From: Oscillospiraceae bacterium
Lineage (GTDB): Bacteria; Bacillota; Clostridia; Oscillospirales; UBA929
Length of the DNA: 43,828 nt
Reading direction: 5' to 3'
Assembly (NCBI GenBank): GCA_031254575.1
Contig: JAIRUE010000003.1
Location: 1-43,828 of the forward strand
Part shown: piece by piece, positions 8,218-17,834 of the stretch
Numbering within the stretch: the stretch's first letter is position 1
Layout of the letters: every line of letters starts with the position of its first letter
Made by a program: the position numbers and the translations under genes
The notes under the pieces: generated by a model
Database searches by the model: none
Told to the model about the DNA's origin: nothing
Seen by the model: the letters and a program-made list of their open reading frames with translations, nothing else

Positions 8218-10341
8218 CTACCGGTTCAGCGTATATTCTTTCGGGTCATTGGCCATATCCTCCCGGAGGCGAAACCAAATATCCAGTATATCCCGCGCGA
8301 TGGGCGCGACAGTCGAGCCCGCGCCGCCTTTTTCCACCACCAGCGCGACGGCGATCTGCGGGTCGTCATACGGCGCGTAGCAGACAAACACGCCGTTGTT
8401 GGGCTTGTCATTCACCTGCGCCGAGCCGGTCTTGCCCGCGACGGGGACGGGATAATCGCGGAAAATGCTGTACGCCGTGCCGCCCTGCCGCGTCACCGCC
8501 AGCATTCCCTCCTGCAGCGCCCGGATATTCTGCGGCGCCATATTCAGCTCATGGAGCGGTTCGGGCTGCGAGACATAATACTCGTAACTGGAGTCGAAAC
8601 TGACGACTTCTTTGAGCAGGTGCGCCTTATACAGCGTCCCTCCGTTGGCAATGGCGGCGACATAGTTGGCGAGCTGCATCAGCGTGACCTGGCTGCTGTC
8701 CTGCCCGATGGCGGCGGACAGGGTATTGCCGGGATACCACGGGATACCCAGGGCTTCGGCGGCCTCCGGCCCCGCGACCCAGCCCATCCGGGTCCTGCCG
8801 GGGTCTTCCAGCTCCACGCCGGTGGGCAGTCCCAGCCCGAAGAGGTGCGCCCAGTTTACGATCTGCTCGATACCGGTCCGGCGGCCCACATCAAAAAAGT
8901 AGTAGTTGCAGGACACCTTGAGGGCGTCGGCCGTATGGACACGGCCGTGCGTGCCGGGGTAGATGTTGCAGCGGGGCTGCGGAAAGGCGTAATGTGTGTA
9001 GATGCCCTCGTCATAGATCCTCGTGTCGGGTGTGACCGTCCCGCTTTCCAGAGCGGCCGCCGCCGTGACCATCTTAAAGGTGGAACCGGGCGCGTAGGTG
9101 CCCATGACGGCGCGGTTAAATAGCGGCTTTAAGGGGTCCGTGCTCAGTTCCGCGTAATCGCGCAAAAAGGTCTGGGGGTTATACGTCGGGTAATTGGCGG
9201 CGGCCAGCACCTCGCCGGAATGCACGTCTATAATAACTGCCGCCGCCGCTTCGGCCTCCAATCCCCTGAGTTCCGCACCGGTGGCGTTCAGCATGGCCAC
9301 GCTTCCGGCCAGTTTCCGCTCCAGCTCCTCCTGCAGGCGTATGTCGACCGTCAGAAATATGTTCTGCCCCGCCTGCGGCGGGTGGGTGTATGTCACGCCG
9401 ACGATGTGCCCCTGACGGTCCGTCTCCACCCTGCGCTCCCCTGCAATGCCGTGCAGCCACTCCTCAAACGCCTTCTCAACGCCCTCCACGCCGACAAGCT
9501 CGTCGTCCTTATACCCCATCTTCTGATACGCCTGCGCGTCCTGGATCGGCCCGACGCGCCCGAGGATGTGCCCGGCGGCGGCCGTGCTGTATTCCCTCGC
9601 CGTCACGGGAACGACGTCAACGCCGGGCCAGCGGTTTTCCGCGACGCGGGAAACCATCTCCATCGAAACGTCGGCGGCAAATGTATACGCGGGCACGTAC
9701 ATATACGGCTTGACGACCCGGCCGCCGGCGTCCCGCTCGACGATCGCGGCCTGATAGCGGAGATCCAGCTCATACAGCACGCCCGCCGCGAGCCGGGCCT
9801 CATAGACCGATATGAGCAATCCGCCGATCCCCGCGATGTCCCCCGTCATCCCGTACTCGTCAAAAAGCCTGTCCATCAGCCCGGCCGCGGTCATGCCCTC
9901 CGGCCAGCCTTTCTTTTCAAGGTAATGCGCGAGGTATTTCTCCTGCGCCGGCGTCATTTCAGTGTATTCAAACGGCGGCGGCGTCACCGGCAGCAGGCTG
10001 TCGGTATATGCCGCGCCGCAAGCTCCGGCGGCGCGGATGAGCGCAAGGACGGCCGAGACCGTCCCGGCGTCCGGTTTCCCCGCGTACATGCGGGAGGGTT
10101 CGATCGTGATGTCGTTGGCCAGCTTGTTAGTCACCAGCGGGCGTCCGTAACGGTCATAAATCTCGCCGCGCGCGGCGGGCATGGTGATGACGCGGGCGTA
10201 AGTCCGTTCGTTGGCCGCCTGCGTGTAGACGTCGGCGTGAATAAACTGCATCCCCAACAGGCGGCCCCCCATCAGGAAGACGAGCGCGGCGGTCAGCAGT
10301 CCCATAGCGATCAGCCGCACCGTCAGTTTTGTCTTTTCCAC
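8218..10341 (-). CDS. mrdA: Penicillin-binding protein 2 (elongasome transpeptidase)
   Basis: Single N-terminal TM, GSTFK (SxxK), SCN (SxN), KTGSAQ (KTG) motifs; directly downstream of mreD. Confidence 0.92.
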   Translation of the reverse strand: MEKTKLTVRLIAMGLLTAALVFLMGGRLLGMQFIHADVYTQAANERTYARVITMPAARGEIYDRYGRPLVTNKLANDITIEPSRMYAGKPDAGTVSAVLALIRAAGACGAAYTDSLLPVTPPPFEYTEMTPAQEKYLAHYLEKKGWPEGMTAAGLMDRLFDEYGMTGDIAGIGGLLISVYEARLAAGVLYELDLRYQAAIVERDAGGRVVKPYMYVPAYTFAADVSMEMVSRVAENRWPGVDVVPVTAREYSTAAAGHILGRVGPIQDAQAYQKMGYKDDELVGVEGVEKAFEEWLHGIAGERRVETDRQGHIVGVTYTHPPQAGQNIFLTVDIRLQEELERKLAGSVAMLNATGAELRGLEAEAAAAVIIDVHSGEVLAAANYPTYNPQTFLRDYAELSTDPLKPLFNRAVMGTYAPGSTFKMVTAAAALESGTVTPDTRIYDEGIYTHYAFPQPRCNIYPGTHGRVHTADALKVSCNYYFFDVGRRTGIEQIVNWAHLFGLGLPTGVELEDPGRTRMGWVAGPEAAEALGIPWYPGNTLSAAIGQDSSQVTLMQLANYVAAIANGGTLYKAHLLKEVVSFDSSYEYYVSQPEPLHELNMAPQNIRALQEGMLAVTRQGGTAYSIFRDYPVPVAGKTGSAQVNDKPNNGVFVCYAPYDDPQIAVALVVEKGGAGSTVAPIARDILDIWFRLREDMANDPKEYTLNR

Positions 10342-10344
10342 CTT

Positions 10345-10851
10345 TTACTCCCCCACAAATATCCCGGCGACGCCCCGGAAAGCCGGATACACCAGCGGCA
10401 CGCACAGGACGCCGCCCAATATTTCCGGCAATCCGACGGCAACGATCGCGCCCCAAGGGGCGCGTCCCGCCGCCACCTGAAAAAACAGGGCATAACCGGC
10501 CCCGATGACGCAGAGGGAAGCGGCGGACAGCAAAAGCGCGGACCAAAACGTCCTTTGCAGGTATTTCCCGCACAAAAACCCCGTCAAAGCCCCCGCGGCC
10601 ATCGTCGTCAGCGTGAAATACGCCTCCACGCCCGGCGTCAGCGCGTCGCACAGCAGCCCGCAGGCAAATCCCGCCGCCGCGCCGCCCGGCACACCGGAGA
10701 ACACCGCCGCCGAAACCGACGCCGCCACCGAAACCATCGGATTCGGGACGCCGGACAGGCGCGGGAACACCATAGTCTGCAATATCACCGACATCAGCAG
10801 CAGCACGGAAAAACAGACCCAGCGGAACAGCGCCATACGGGTGTGCAGCAT
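10345..10851 (-). CDS. mreD: Rod shape-determining protein MreD
   Basis: Small polytopic membrane protein between mreC and the PBP2 gene. Confidence 0.85.
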   Translation of the reverse strand: MLHTRMALFRWVCFSVLLLMSVILQTMVFPRLSGVPNPMVSVAASVSAAVFSGVPGGAAAGFACGLLCDALTPGVEAYFTLTTMAAGALTGFLCGKYLQRTFWSALLLSAASLCVIGAGYALFFQVAAGRAPWGAIVAVGLPEILGGVLCVPLVYPAFRGVAGIFVGE

Positions 10852-10856
10852 TGCCC

Positions 10857-11699
10857 CTACTCCTTATTGATAAACTCCAGCACCACAAACACCTGCGCCA
10901 GCGTATCGGGCGGAACCATGGGGATGAGCTCGGCGTATTCCGTCTGTCCCGACAGATCGACCTGCACGCCCGCCACCGTGCCGATCGGAAGCCCGGGCGG
11001 ATACACGCCGCCCAATCCCGACGTCAGGACCAGATCGCCGTGGAGAATGTCGGAACCCAGAGGCAGAAGGCTCAGCCTGAGCCGTCCCTCCCGCATCAGA
11101 TTCCATTCGCCCTCGGCGATCGCGGTCTGCCCGGTGCGGCTCACCCGCGCGCCCGCCGACATCCCCGTGTCCACGACGGTGTATACGGTCGCCCAGCCGG
11201 AACCGGTTTGCGCCACGATGCCGACCAGGTGCATCTGTGACGATATGACGCACTGCCCGACCTCGATGCCCGCCTCGCTCCCCTTGCTCAGCGTCAGCGT
11301 CCGCGCCCATTCCGACGTGTCGCGGCTGATAACGCCGGCCATTTCAACCACAAACCCCCGCTCCCGCGGCTGCAGCTCCAGCAGCTCCCGCAACAGGGCG
11401 TTTTCCTCCATAATCTCGTCGATCGAGCGCCGCTCTTCCTCCATATTGGCCACATACACGCGTATGCGCTCGTATTCGGCGAACAGCTCGTTGTATTTCG
11501 TCAGGGCGTCCGACAGGCCCCCGAAATAATCGGCGGCGGAACCCACCAGCGCGTGCAACGGGCGGAAGACGGTGTTGATCGCGCTTGAAACAGGCGAAAC
11601 GCGCCCTTTTGTAAAGAAGGAACTCACCGCGAGCGACAGCACCAGCAGTATGACCGCCGCGGCGACGGCCGCCCCCCTGTGTTTTGCGAGAAACCTCAA
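10857..11699 (-). CDS. mreC: Rod shape-determining protein MreC
   Basis: N-terminal TM, coiled coil, VISRDTSEWARTLTLSKGSEAGIEVGQCVI...LVGIV typical of MreC. Confidence 0.93.
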   Translation of the reverse strand: MRFLAKHRGAAVAAAVILLVLSLAVSSFFTKGRVSPVSSAINTVFRPLHALVGSAADYFGGLSDALTKYNELFAEYERIRVYVANMEEERRSIDEIMEENALLRELLELQPRERGFVVEMAGVISRDTSEWARTLTLSKGSEAGIEVGQCVISSQMHLVGIVAQTGSGWATVYTVVDTGMSAGARVSRTGQTAIAEGEWNLMREGRLRLSLLPLGSDILHGDLVLTSGLGGVYPPGLPIGTVAGVQVDLSGQTEYAELIPMVPPDTLAQVFVVLEFINKE

Positions 11700-12259
11700 A
11701 GCAAATCAATCCCAAACGTCTCCAGCATTTTTGAAAGCCGACATACCGGCAGCCCCATCACATTGTGGAAGTCGCCCTCCACACGCTCGACCAGCAGCGC
11801 GCCTTTCCCCTGAATCCCGTAAGCGCCCGCCTTGTCCATCGGCTCCCCGGTCGCGATGTACGCGCGTATCTGCCTGTCCGTCAGCGCGCGCATTTTCACC
11901 TCTGCCGCCTCGGTCTGCGTCAGCGCGCGGCCGTCCCGCAGGACGGTCACGCCGGTCAGGACGGTATGCGTCCGCCCGGCCAGCGTCCTGAGCATGGAAA
12001 AGGCTTCCCCCTCATCTCTGGGTTTGCCCAAAACGGCTCCGCCGCATACCACCAGCGTATCGGCGGCAATAATCACCGTGCCCGCCGGATGGCGCGGGGC
12101 AACGGCTTCCGCCTTGCGCCCGGACAGGATAGCGGCGGTTTCCCCCGACGCCCCCGCGGCGCTCTCGTCTATATCCGGCGGATCGACCTCGCAATCCAGC
12201 CCGATACGCCTCATCAGTTCGGCGCGGCGCGGCGACGCCGACGCCAATACGATTTTCAC
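11696..12259 (-). CDS. maf: Maf-family nucleotide pyrophosphatase
   Basis: MKIVLASASPRRAELMRRIGL, ADTLVVCGG, GAYGIQGKGALLVERVEGDFHNVMGLP. Confidence 0.95.
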   Translation of the reverse strand: MKIVLASASPRRAELMRRIGLDCEVDPPDIDESAAGASGETAAILSGRKAEAVAPRHPAGTVIIAADTLVVCGGAVLGKPRDEGEAFSMLRTLAGRTHTVLTGVTVLRDGRALTQTEAAEVKMRALTDRQIRAYIATGEPMDKAGAYGIQGKGALLVERVEGDFHNVMGLPVCRLSKMLETFGIDLL

Positions 12260-14286
12260 TTTCTTCCACCCCTGCGCTTTCTGTTTTCCTCCCTCAGATA
12301 AAATCCGGTGGTGAAAACATGCGGCTCATAGGGCTCCTTCTCGGCAAAGGCGTTTGCGATCTGGACGCATTCCCGCGCGTTCTCGGTCGTGAAGTCCAGC
12401 CGGGCCGCCCAAAGACCTATGTACCGCCACTGCGCCCGGCTGGGCAGCATCCACAGCTTCTGGGCGTGGTAGACCGCCGTGCAGTGCCCGCTTTCACGCG
12501 CGAGCGGCAGCAGGCTGCCCTGTCCGTCCGAGAGCTCGCACTTGTTGTCGCAGGCGCACAGGCCGTTTTTCCGGCGGAATAGGCACTGGCGCGCAAGCAG
12601 GAGAGGCAGCCGTCCGTATACGATCATCTCCGTGTCGCAGATATGATTCATAGCCTGTATCTCCGAAAGCGGCAGCCACGGCGCGAGCGTGGCGGAGACG
12701 GCGCCGGCCGCCTTGACCGCTTTCAGCGTCTGGGTGGACGGGACGCTCCAGTCGGCCCTTGGCGTAAAGCCCTGCCGCAGCGCCAAAACAGCCTGGCCCG
12801 GATTCCATGTGAGCGCCTCCCGGAATCCGGCGTCGTGCAGCCTTTTCAGGCGCGCGTTGATCTCCGTGCGGTCGTCCTCGGTCACCACGCGCGGCAGAAC
12901 GGCGACCGGCACCGTTTCGCTCCGTACCAGCCATTCCGCCTTGGAAGGATCGCCGGAGGCTTCGTCGAGCGGGATATACAGCCGTTCGGGCGGAAGGCGC
13001 AGCAGTTCCGGCGTCACTTGCGACATCCTGGATACCTTGACGGTGATAAGCGGTTTATCCGCGCGCGGCAGGAAGCGGGGCCCGGGGTCAAACTTGCCCG
13101 GTTCGCGCTCCGGCAGCGCCAGACGCACCGCCGTCAGCTTATCGAGCACCGCTATGCGCAGGGTGGCGGCCTGGCCCCGCGTCAGGCTCAGGCCCGGCTC
13201 GATTTTGGTGCGGGCGTCCTTACAGGTGTAAATACCGGAGACGTCACGCCAGACGGCGTTGAGTTCCTCCTCCGCGCCGGGTACGCCTCCCTGCCCCGGA
13301 ACGGCGCCCTCCGCGTAGAGGGTATGCCCTTTGTAATCGTCAACGGCCAGGCGCGCCGGTTCGTCCGCCGCGACCAGCGCGAAAAACCGGACCGGCACGC
13401 AAGGGCGCTCCGCGCGCTCCGCCGCGCTTTTGCGCTCCGCCTCCCAAAAACGCTCGTCTTTGGGCTTGTCCTCTCCCCCATAAATATCGCCCGCGCCGGA
13501 AAACGGCGCGTCGGTGGGCGTGTCGCGCCCCAGCGCGGCAAAGGCGTCGTCCAGTTCTCTCCCGTCGATCATAAACTCGTCCGCGGCGGCGCGGGCAATC
13601 CTTGTAAACAGCCCCGCCGCCTCGGGCGACGGGCCGGGCGGCACGATCAGGGCCGTCAGGCCCGAAAGTTCCCGCATATGTTTCAAAAGACACAGGTCAC
13701 GGGTCTTCAGCAGAGGGGCGACGGCGTCGCCGGGATACGCCAGCGGCATTTTACGGCAGCTTTGGGCGCATTCATAGGGGCCGTGTTCCTTATCCAGCAG
13801 GCAGAGGTTGGGATCGCCCGCCGGACAGAGCGGCGCCAGCGCCCAAAACAAAAGAGGAAGCGCGGAAGCGGCCGCAAGAGCCCGCAGCGCGGAACCCTGC
13901 AAAAACGGGGACGCCACAGCCCGCGCACAGCCGCGCGAAGCGGCGTATCCGATGTCCTCCGCGGTATGGCAGGGCGCGCCCCATATCAGCTCGCATTCCG
14001 GCGCGACCGAGGCCGCCATATACAGCAGCCCGGGTTCCCCAACCATAACGGCGTTCAGCCCGAGAGCATAGAGCCGGCGCAGGCCCTCGGCCCGGCGGTT
14101 GAGCCCGGCGTCGCCGCAGGCGCGGGTGAGGTCCAGGACCGTTGTGATCCCACGGGCGCGGGCGTAAGGAAAAAAACCGCTCAGCGACTCCGTCGGTATG
14201 GAGGGCGCCAGCAGGATCCCGTTCGCGCCGTTTTGCACCGCGGAAACCGCGCAGTCATAGGACGCCGCGCACACCACCAGCTCCAT
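12256..14286 (-). CDS. Peptidase U32 / DUF3656-type protein
   Basis: N-terminal U32-like start (MELVVCAASYDCAVSAVQNGAN), EMIVYGRLPLLLARQC, DFTTENARECVQIANAF. Confidence 0.85.
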   Translation of the reverse strand: MELVVCAASYDCAVSAVQNGANGILLAPSIPTESLSGFFPYARARGITTVLDLTRACGDAGLNRRAEGLRRLYALGLNAVMVGEPGLLYMAASVAPECELIWGAPCHTAEDIGYAASRGCARAVASPFLQGSALRALAAASALPLLFWALAPLCPAGDPNLCLLDKEHGPYECAQSCRKMPLAYPGDAVAPLLKTRDLCLLKHMRELSGLTALIVPPGPSPEAAGLFTRIARAAADEFMIDGRELDDAFAALGRDTPTDAPFSGAGDIYGGEDKPKDERFWEAERKSAAERAERPCVPVRFFALVAADEPARLAVDDYKGHTLYAEGAVPGQGGVPGAEEELNAVWRDVSGIYTCKDARTKIEPGLSLTRGQAATLRIAVLDKLTAVRLALPEREPGKFDPGPRFLPRADKPLITVKVSRMSQVTPELLRLPPERLYIPLDEASGDPSKAEWLVRSETVPVAVLPRVVTEDDRTEINARLKRLHDAGFREALTWNPGQAVLALRQGFTPRADWSVPSTQTLKAVKAAGAVSATLAPWLPLSEIQAMNHICDTEMIVYGRLPLLLARQCLFRRKNGLCACDNKCELSDGQGSLLPLARESGHCTAVYHAQKLWMLPSRAQWRYIGLWAARLDFTTENARECVQIANAFAEKEPYEPHVFTTGFYLREENRKRRGGRK

Positions 14287-14308
14287 GCCGTATCTCCCCC
14301 CGCCTGTG

Positions 14309-14623
14309 TTACGCCTGTTTTTTGATCCTGCTCAGTTCCCTGCGCGTCTCAGCCAGCTCAGACTTGAGCTTCTGCGTCTCGTCGAGGTATGATTTCACCT
14401 GCAGGCGCAAATGGTCGGCCGAGTCCAGCGCTTTGCGCGCGCGGTCGGCGGAATTGAGCGCGGCCAGAACGGCGGCGTCGCTCAGGGACAGGTGAGACTC
14501 CGACATGACGGTTTGTATATCCTTGTCCACTTCGGCGGCCACGCCGCGCACATACGATTCCGCCTCTTCGGAGACAAGGGTAAAATCGTGTCCCGCCACC
14601 GTGACCGCAATTTTGTTTTTCAT
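14309..14623 (-). CDS. zapA: Cell division protein ZapA
   Basis: MKNKIAVTVAGHDFTLVSEEAESYVRGVAAEVDKDI with C-terminal coiled coil; GGAG SD before ATG 14623. Confidence 0.88.
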   Translation of the reverse strand: MKNKIAVTVAGHDFTLVSEEAESYVRGVAAEVDKDIQTVMSESHLSLSDAAVLAALNSADRARKALDSADHLRLQVKSYLDETQKLKSELAETRRELSRIKKQA

Positions 14624-14672
14624 TCGTCCACACTCCACCACTTTGGCATTTTTCAGCTGATTCCGCAAAGAC

Positions 14673-14701
14673 TTGACCTTACTCCGACTATTTAGTAGAA
14701 T
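14673..14701 (+). promoter_or_regulatory. sigma-A-type promoter for the pyridoxamine kinase gene
   Basis: TTGACC-N17-TAGAAT. Confidence 0.6.
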
Positions 14702-14728
14702 TGTACCACAAATTAAAGCCAATAGCAA
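14700..14728 (-). promoter_or_regulatory. sigma-A-type promoter for zapA
   Basis: Reverse strand TTGCTA-N17-TACAAT. Confidence 0.6.
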
Positions 14729-14748
14729 CGGCGAAATGGGGAATCTTC

Positions 14749-15570
14749 ATGCAAACGCGCCGATTGCCGCGAGTCCTTGCCATCCATGATCTCTGTGTCT
14801 TCGGGCGGTGCTCCCTGTCCGTTATCTCCCCCCTGCTTTCGGCGCGGGGGGTGCAGTGCTGCCCGCTGCCGACCGCGCTGCTCTCCGCGCCGGCCAACTA
14901 CGAGGGCTGTACGCTGCTGGGACTGACCGGGGAGATGCCGCGCGTCCTCCGCCATCTGCGCTCGCTGGGGACGCGCTTTGACGCCGTATACAGCGGCTTT
15001 CTGGCGGATGGGGAACAGGCGCACGCCGTGGAAGAGGCGTTTGCCGCGTTCCCGGACGCGCTGCGCGTCGTGGACCCCGTGCTGGGCGACAACGGAAAAC
15101 TGTACCGCACGACCGGCGCGCCGACCGTGGACGCCGTGCGCCGCCTTGCCGCGCAGGCGCATATCATCACGCCCAACGTCACCGAAGCGGCGGTACTTTT
15201 GGGAAAGGACGCCGGCAGCGCCCCCGCCGGGGAAGCGGACGCGAAAGCCTGGCTGAACGCCCTCACGGCGGATACGCCGCGCTCCGCCGTCCTGACCGGC
15301 CTGACGTCAGAGAAACGCGGGGAAGCCGTTGTCGGATGGGCCAAAAAAGGCGCGTCGGGGCTGATCCGCCACCAAAGAACCGCCGTGGATTATCCCGGCG
15401 CGGGCGACCTGTTTACGTCCCGCCTGCTCGCCGAGATGCTCTACGGCGCGCCGCTCTCCGCCGCGGTGAAAACCGCCGCCCTGTTTGTGCGGGACTGCGC
15501 CGCCTTTACCGCCGGGCGCGGCGCCGACCCAAAGGAGGGACTGCTGTTCGAGGGGGTTTTGAGAACATGA
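14749..15570 (+). CDS. Pyridoxamine kinase / PdxY-like kinase
   Basis: VLAIHDLCVFGRCSLSVISPLLSARGVQCCPLPTALLS, VVDPVLGDNGKLY, ITPNVTEAAVLLG, YPGAGDLFTS. Confidence 0.88.
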   Translation: MQTRRLPRVLAIHDLCVFGRCSLSVISPLLSARGVQCCPLPTALLSAPANYEGCTLLGLTGEMPRVLRHLRSLGTRFDAVYSGFLADGEQAHAVEEAFAAFPDALRVVDPVLGDNGKLYRTTGAPTVDAVRRLAAQAHIITPNVTEAAVLLGKDAGSAPAGEADAKAWLNALTADTPRSAVLTGLTSEKRGEAVVGWAKKGASGLIRHQRTAVDYPGAGDLFTSRLLAEMLYGAPLSAAVKTAALFVRDCAAFTAGRGADPKEGLLFEGVLRT

Positions 15571-16679
15571 GACGCGTTCCGTCTGCGGCGCGTTTTCTAT
15601 GTCTGGCGCTCCTGTTCGCCGGACTGACCGGCTGCGCAGGCGTTAGCGGAGGGGAACTGCCGGACGGCGCGGGAACGGGTTATCACCGGTACAGCACCGG
15701 TTTTACCGATCTGTTCGACACGGTGACCCTTATTATCGGCTACGCCGGAAGCCAGGATGAATTCGACCGGTACGCGGCCGTCATATACGAGCGGATGGGG
15801 GCCCTGCACCGCCTGTTTGATATTTACCACGAGTACGGGGGGCTGAACAATCTCCGTACCGTCAACGACAACGCCGGCATTGCGCCCGTGGCGGTGGACG
15901 GGGAGCTTATCGACCTGCTGCTGCTCGCCCGGGAGGGATACGAGCTGTCCGGCGGCGCGGTCAATCCGGCGCTGGGGCCTGTGCTCCGGATCTGGCACGG
16001 CTACCGACAGGAGGGTATTGCCGATGAGGAAAACGCCGCGCTGCCGCCGATGGACGAGCTGAGAAAAGCCGCAAAATATACGGATATGGACGACGTGGTG
16101 ATCGACAAAACAACCGGCACGGTTTTTTTGAAAAAAGCAGGGATGTCGCTTGACGTGGGCGCGGTCGCCAAAGCGTACGCGGCGGGACTGGCTGCCCAGG
16201 CCGCCGTGGAGGCGGGAATGCGCTCCGTCCTGATCAGCGCGGGCGGCAACATCGTCTCGCTGGGTAAGCCCCTGGACGGCTCCCGTGACCGCTGGAGCAT
16301 CGGCATCCAGGACCCAGACACGGCGGCGGACGGCTTCCAAAATACTGTCGATACTGTATTCATTGCCGGCACGGCCATCTCCTGCAGCGGGGGATACCAG
16401 CGTTTCTACACGGTGGACGGGCAGGCGTACCACCACATCATCGACCCGGACACCCTTATGCCCGCCGTCCGCTATAAGCAGGTGACGGTCATCCACCAAA
16501 ACCCCGGGCTGGCGGACATCCTGTCCACCGCGCTGTTTATCCTGCCGGTTGAGGAAGGATTGGCCTTGGCCGAAAAATGCGGCGCCGACGCGCTGTGGAT
16601 CGATTCGGAAGGTCTGTGGCGGGCCACGGACGGGTATATAGAAATATCCCAAACGCTGAGCGGCGCTTCCGCCTTTTAG
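15567..16679 (+). CDS. apbE: FAD:protein FMN transferase, lipoprotein
   Basis: Lipobox LTGC; YHRYSTGFTDLFDTVTLIIGY, VGAVAKAYAAGLAAQ, SVLISAGGNIVSLG, HHIIDPDTLMPA; ATGA overlap with the upstream gene. Confidence 0.93.
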   Translation: MRRVPSAARFLCLALLFAGLTGCAGVSGGELPDGAGTGYHRYSTGFTDLFDTVTLIIGYAGSQDEFDRYAAVIYERMGALHRLFDIYHEYGGLNNLRTVNDNAGIAPVAVDGELIDLLLLAREGYELSGGAVNPALGPVLRIWHGYRQEGIADEENAALPPMDELRKAAKYTDMDDVVIDKTTGTVFLKKAGMSLDVGAVAKAYAAGLAAQAAVEAGMRSVLISAGGNIVSLGKPLDGSRDRWSIGIQDPDTAADGFQNTVDTVFIAGTAISCSGGYQRFYTVDGQAYHHIIDPDTLMPAVRYKQVTVIHQNPGLADILSTALFILPVEEGLALAEKCGADALWIDSEGLWRATDGYIEISQTLSGASAF

Positions 16680-16707
16680 CGGCGCGGTCGGCGTACCGGA
16701 CAGCAAA

Positions 16708-16747
16708 ACAAGGGAACGCTCAAAACCTCTACGGTTCTAAGCGTTCC
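16708..16747 (-). terminator. Terminator downstream of tRNA-Thr
   Basis: Reverse strand GGAACGCTTAGAACC-GTAGA-GGTTTTGAGCGTTCC followed by CTTGTTTTG. Confidence 0.7.
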
Positions 16748-16748
16748 G

Positions 16749-16824
16749 TGGAGCTACCGGAGAGACTCGAACTCTCGACCTGCTGATTACGAATCAGCTG
16801 CTCTACCGGCTGAGCTACGGTAGC
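16749..16824 (-). tRNA. tRNA-Thr(CGT), CCA encoded
   Basis: GCTACCGTAGCTCAGCCGGTAGAGCAGCTGATTCGTAATCAGCAGGTCGAGAGTTCGAGTCTCTCCGGTAGCTCCA; anticodon loop TTCGTAA. Confidence 0.97.
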
Positions 16825-16850
16825 GGGCGCGGTTTGACAGCCGCTTTTGC

Positions 16851-16879
16851 AGTATAGCACGGCGGGAGCGGGTTGTCAA
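16851..16879 (-). promoter_or_regulatory. Near-consensus promoter for tRNA-Thr
   Basis: Reverse strand TTGACA-N17-TATACT. Confidence 0.8.
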
Positions 16880-16939
16880 GCGCGCCGGAGGGCGTCTTGT
16901 ACATTGGGAGCGAAAACGGCCGCCGGGAAATATTTAACA

Positions 16940-16968
16940 TTGCCAGCGCGGTTAAGATGTGGTAGAAT
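16940..16968 (+). promoter_or_regulatory. Promoter upstream of parA
   Basis: TTGCCA-N17-TAGAAT. Confidence 0.5.
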
Positions 16969-17008
16969 CACGTATGTTTAGCAATTCAACACGGCAAGGG
17001 GCCCGGTG

Positions 17009-17770
17009 ATGGGGAAAATCATCGCGATCGTCAACCAGAAGGGCGGCGTGGGCAAGACGACGACCTGTGTCAATGCGGCGTACGCCCTGTCGGAAGCGGG
17101 GCGGCGCGTCCTGTTATGCGATTTCGACCCGCAGGGCAACGCCACGTCGGGCACAGGGCTTTCCAAAAACACGGCGCCGGGCTCGTATGACGCCGTGATC
17201 CGGCTGGAGGAACCCGCCTCGGCGGTACATAAGACGCCTTACTGCGACGTCATGCCGGCGGGCATATCGCTGTCGGGCGCGGAAATCGAGATGATGGGCC
17301 TTCCGCGGCGCGAACACCGTCTGCGCGCCGTTCTGGAGGCGCTGACGGAGCGCTATGACTTTATCCTCGTTGACTGTCCCCCCTCGCTCGGCCTGCTGAC
17401 GCTCAACGGCCTGTGCGCCGCCGATTCGTTTCTTGTGCCGGTGCAGTGCGAGTATTACGCCCTGGAGGGACTGAGCGACCTGCTCCACACCGTCCGCGCC
17501 GTACGGCAGGGCGGCCTCAACGCGGAGCTGGAACTGGAGGGCGTGTTGCTGACTATGTTCGACGCGCGCACCAATCTGTCTTTGCAGGTGGCGGAGGAGG
17601 TAAAGCGCCATTTCCCGGGAAAGGTATATAAAACCGTCGTGCCGCGCAACGTCCGCCTGAGCGAGGCCCCCAGCCACGGGATGCCGGTGCAGAGATACGA
17701 CCCGGCGTCGCGCGGCGCCGACAGTTACGACGCGCTGGCAAGAGAAATTATAGAACGCAACCGGAAATGA
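17009..17770 (+). CDS. parA: Chromosome-partitioning ATPase ParA/Soj
   Basis: KGGVGKTTTCVNAAYAL deviant Walker A, CDFDPQGNATSG, LVDCPPSLGLLT. Confidence 0.95.
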   Translation: MGKIIAIVNQKGGVGKTTTCVNAAYALSEAGRRVLLCDFDPQGNATSGTGLSKNTAPGSYDAVIRLEEPASAVHKTPYCDVMPAGISLSGAEIEMMGLPRREHRLRAVLEALTERYDFILVDCPPSLGLLTLNGLCAADSFLVPVQCEYYALEGLSDLLHTVRAVRQGGLNAELELEGVLLTMFDARTNLSLQVAEEVKRHFPGKVYKTVVPRNVRLSEAPSHGMPVQRYDPASRGADSYDALAREIIERNRK

Positions 17771-17834
17771 CGATAGACGATATAAGGTTTGCGTGGTATA
17801 CTATGCGGGACATACGGTATGCGGAGGGGAACCT

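Noticed and set aside
9220-11529. 769-aa + strand ORF (and 7585-9123, 12643-14325, 29702-31099 long ORFs)
   Set aside because: Antisense shadows of well-supported genes (mrdA/mreD/mreC, U32, pckG) in GC-rich DNA; Arg/Pro/His-rich, no motifs
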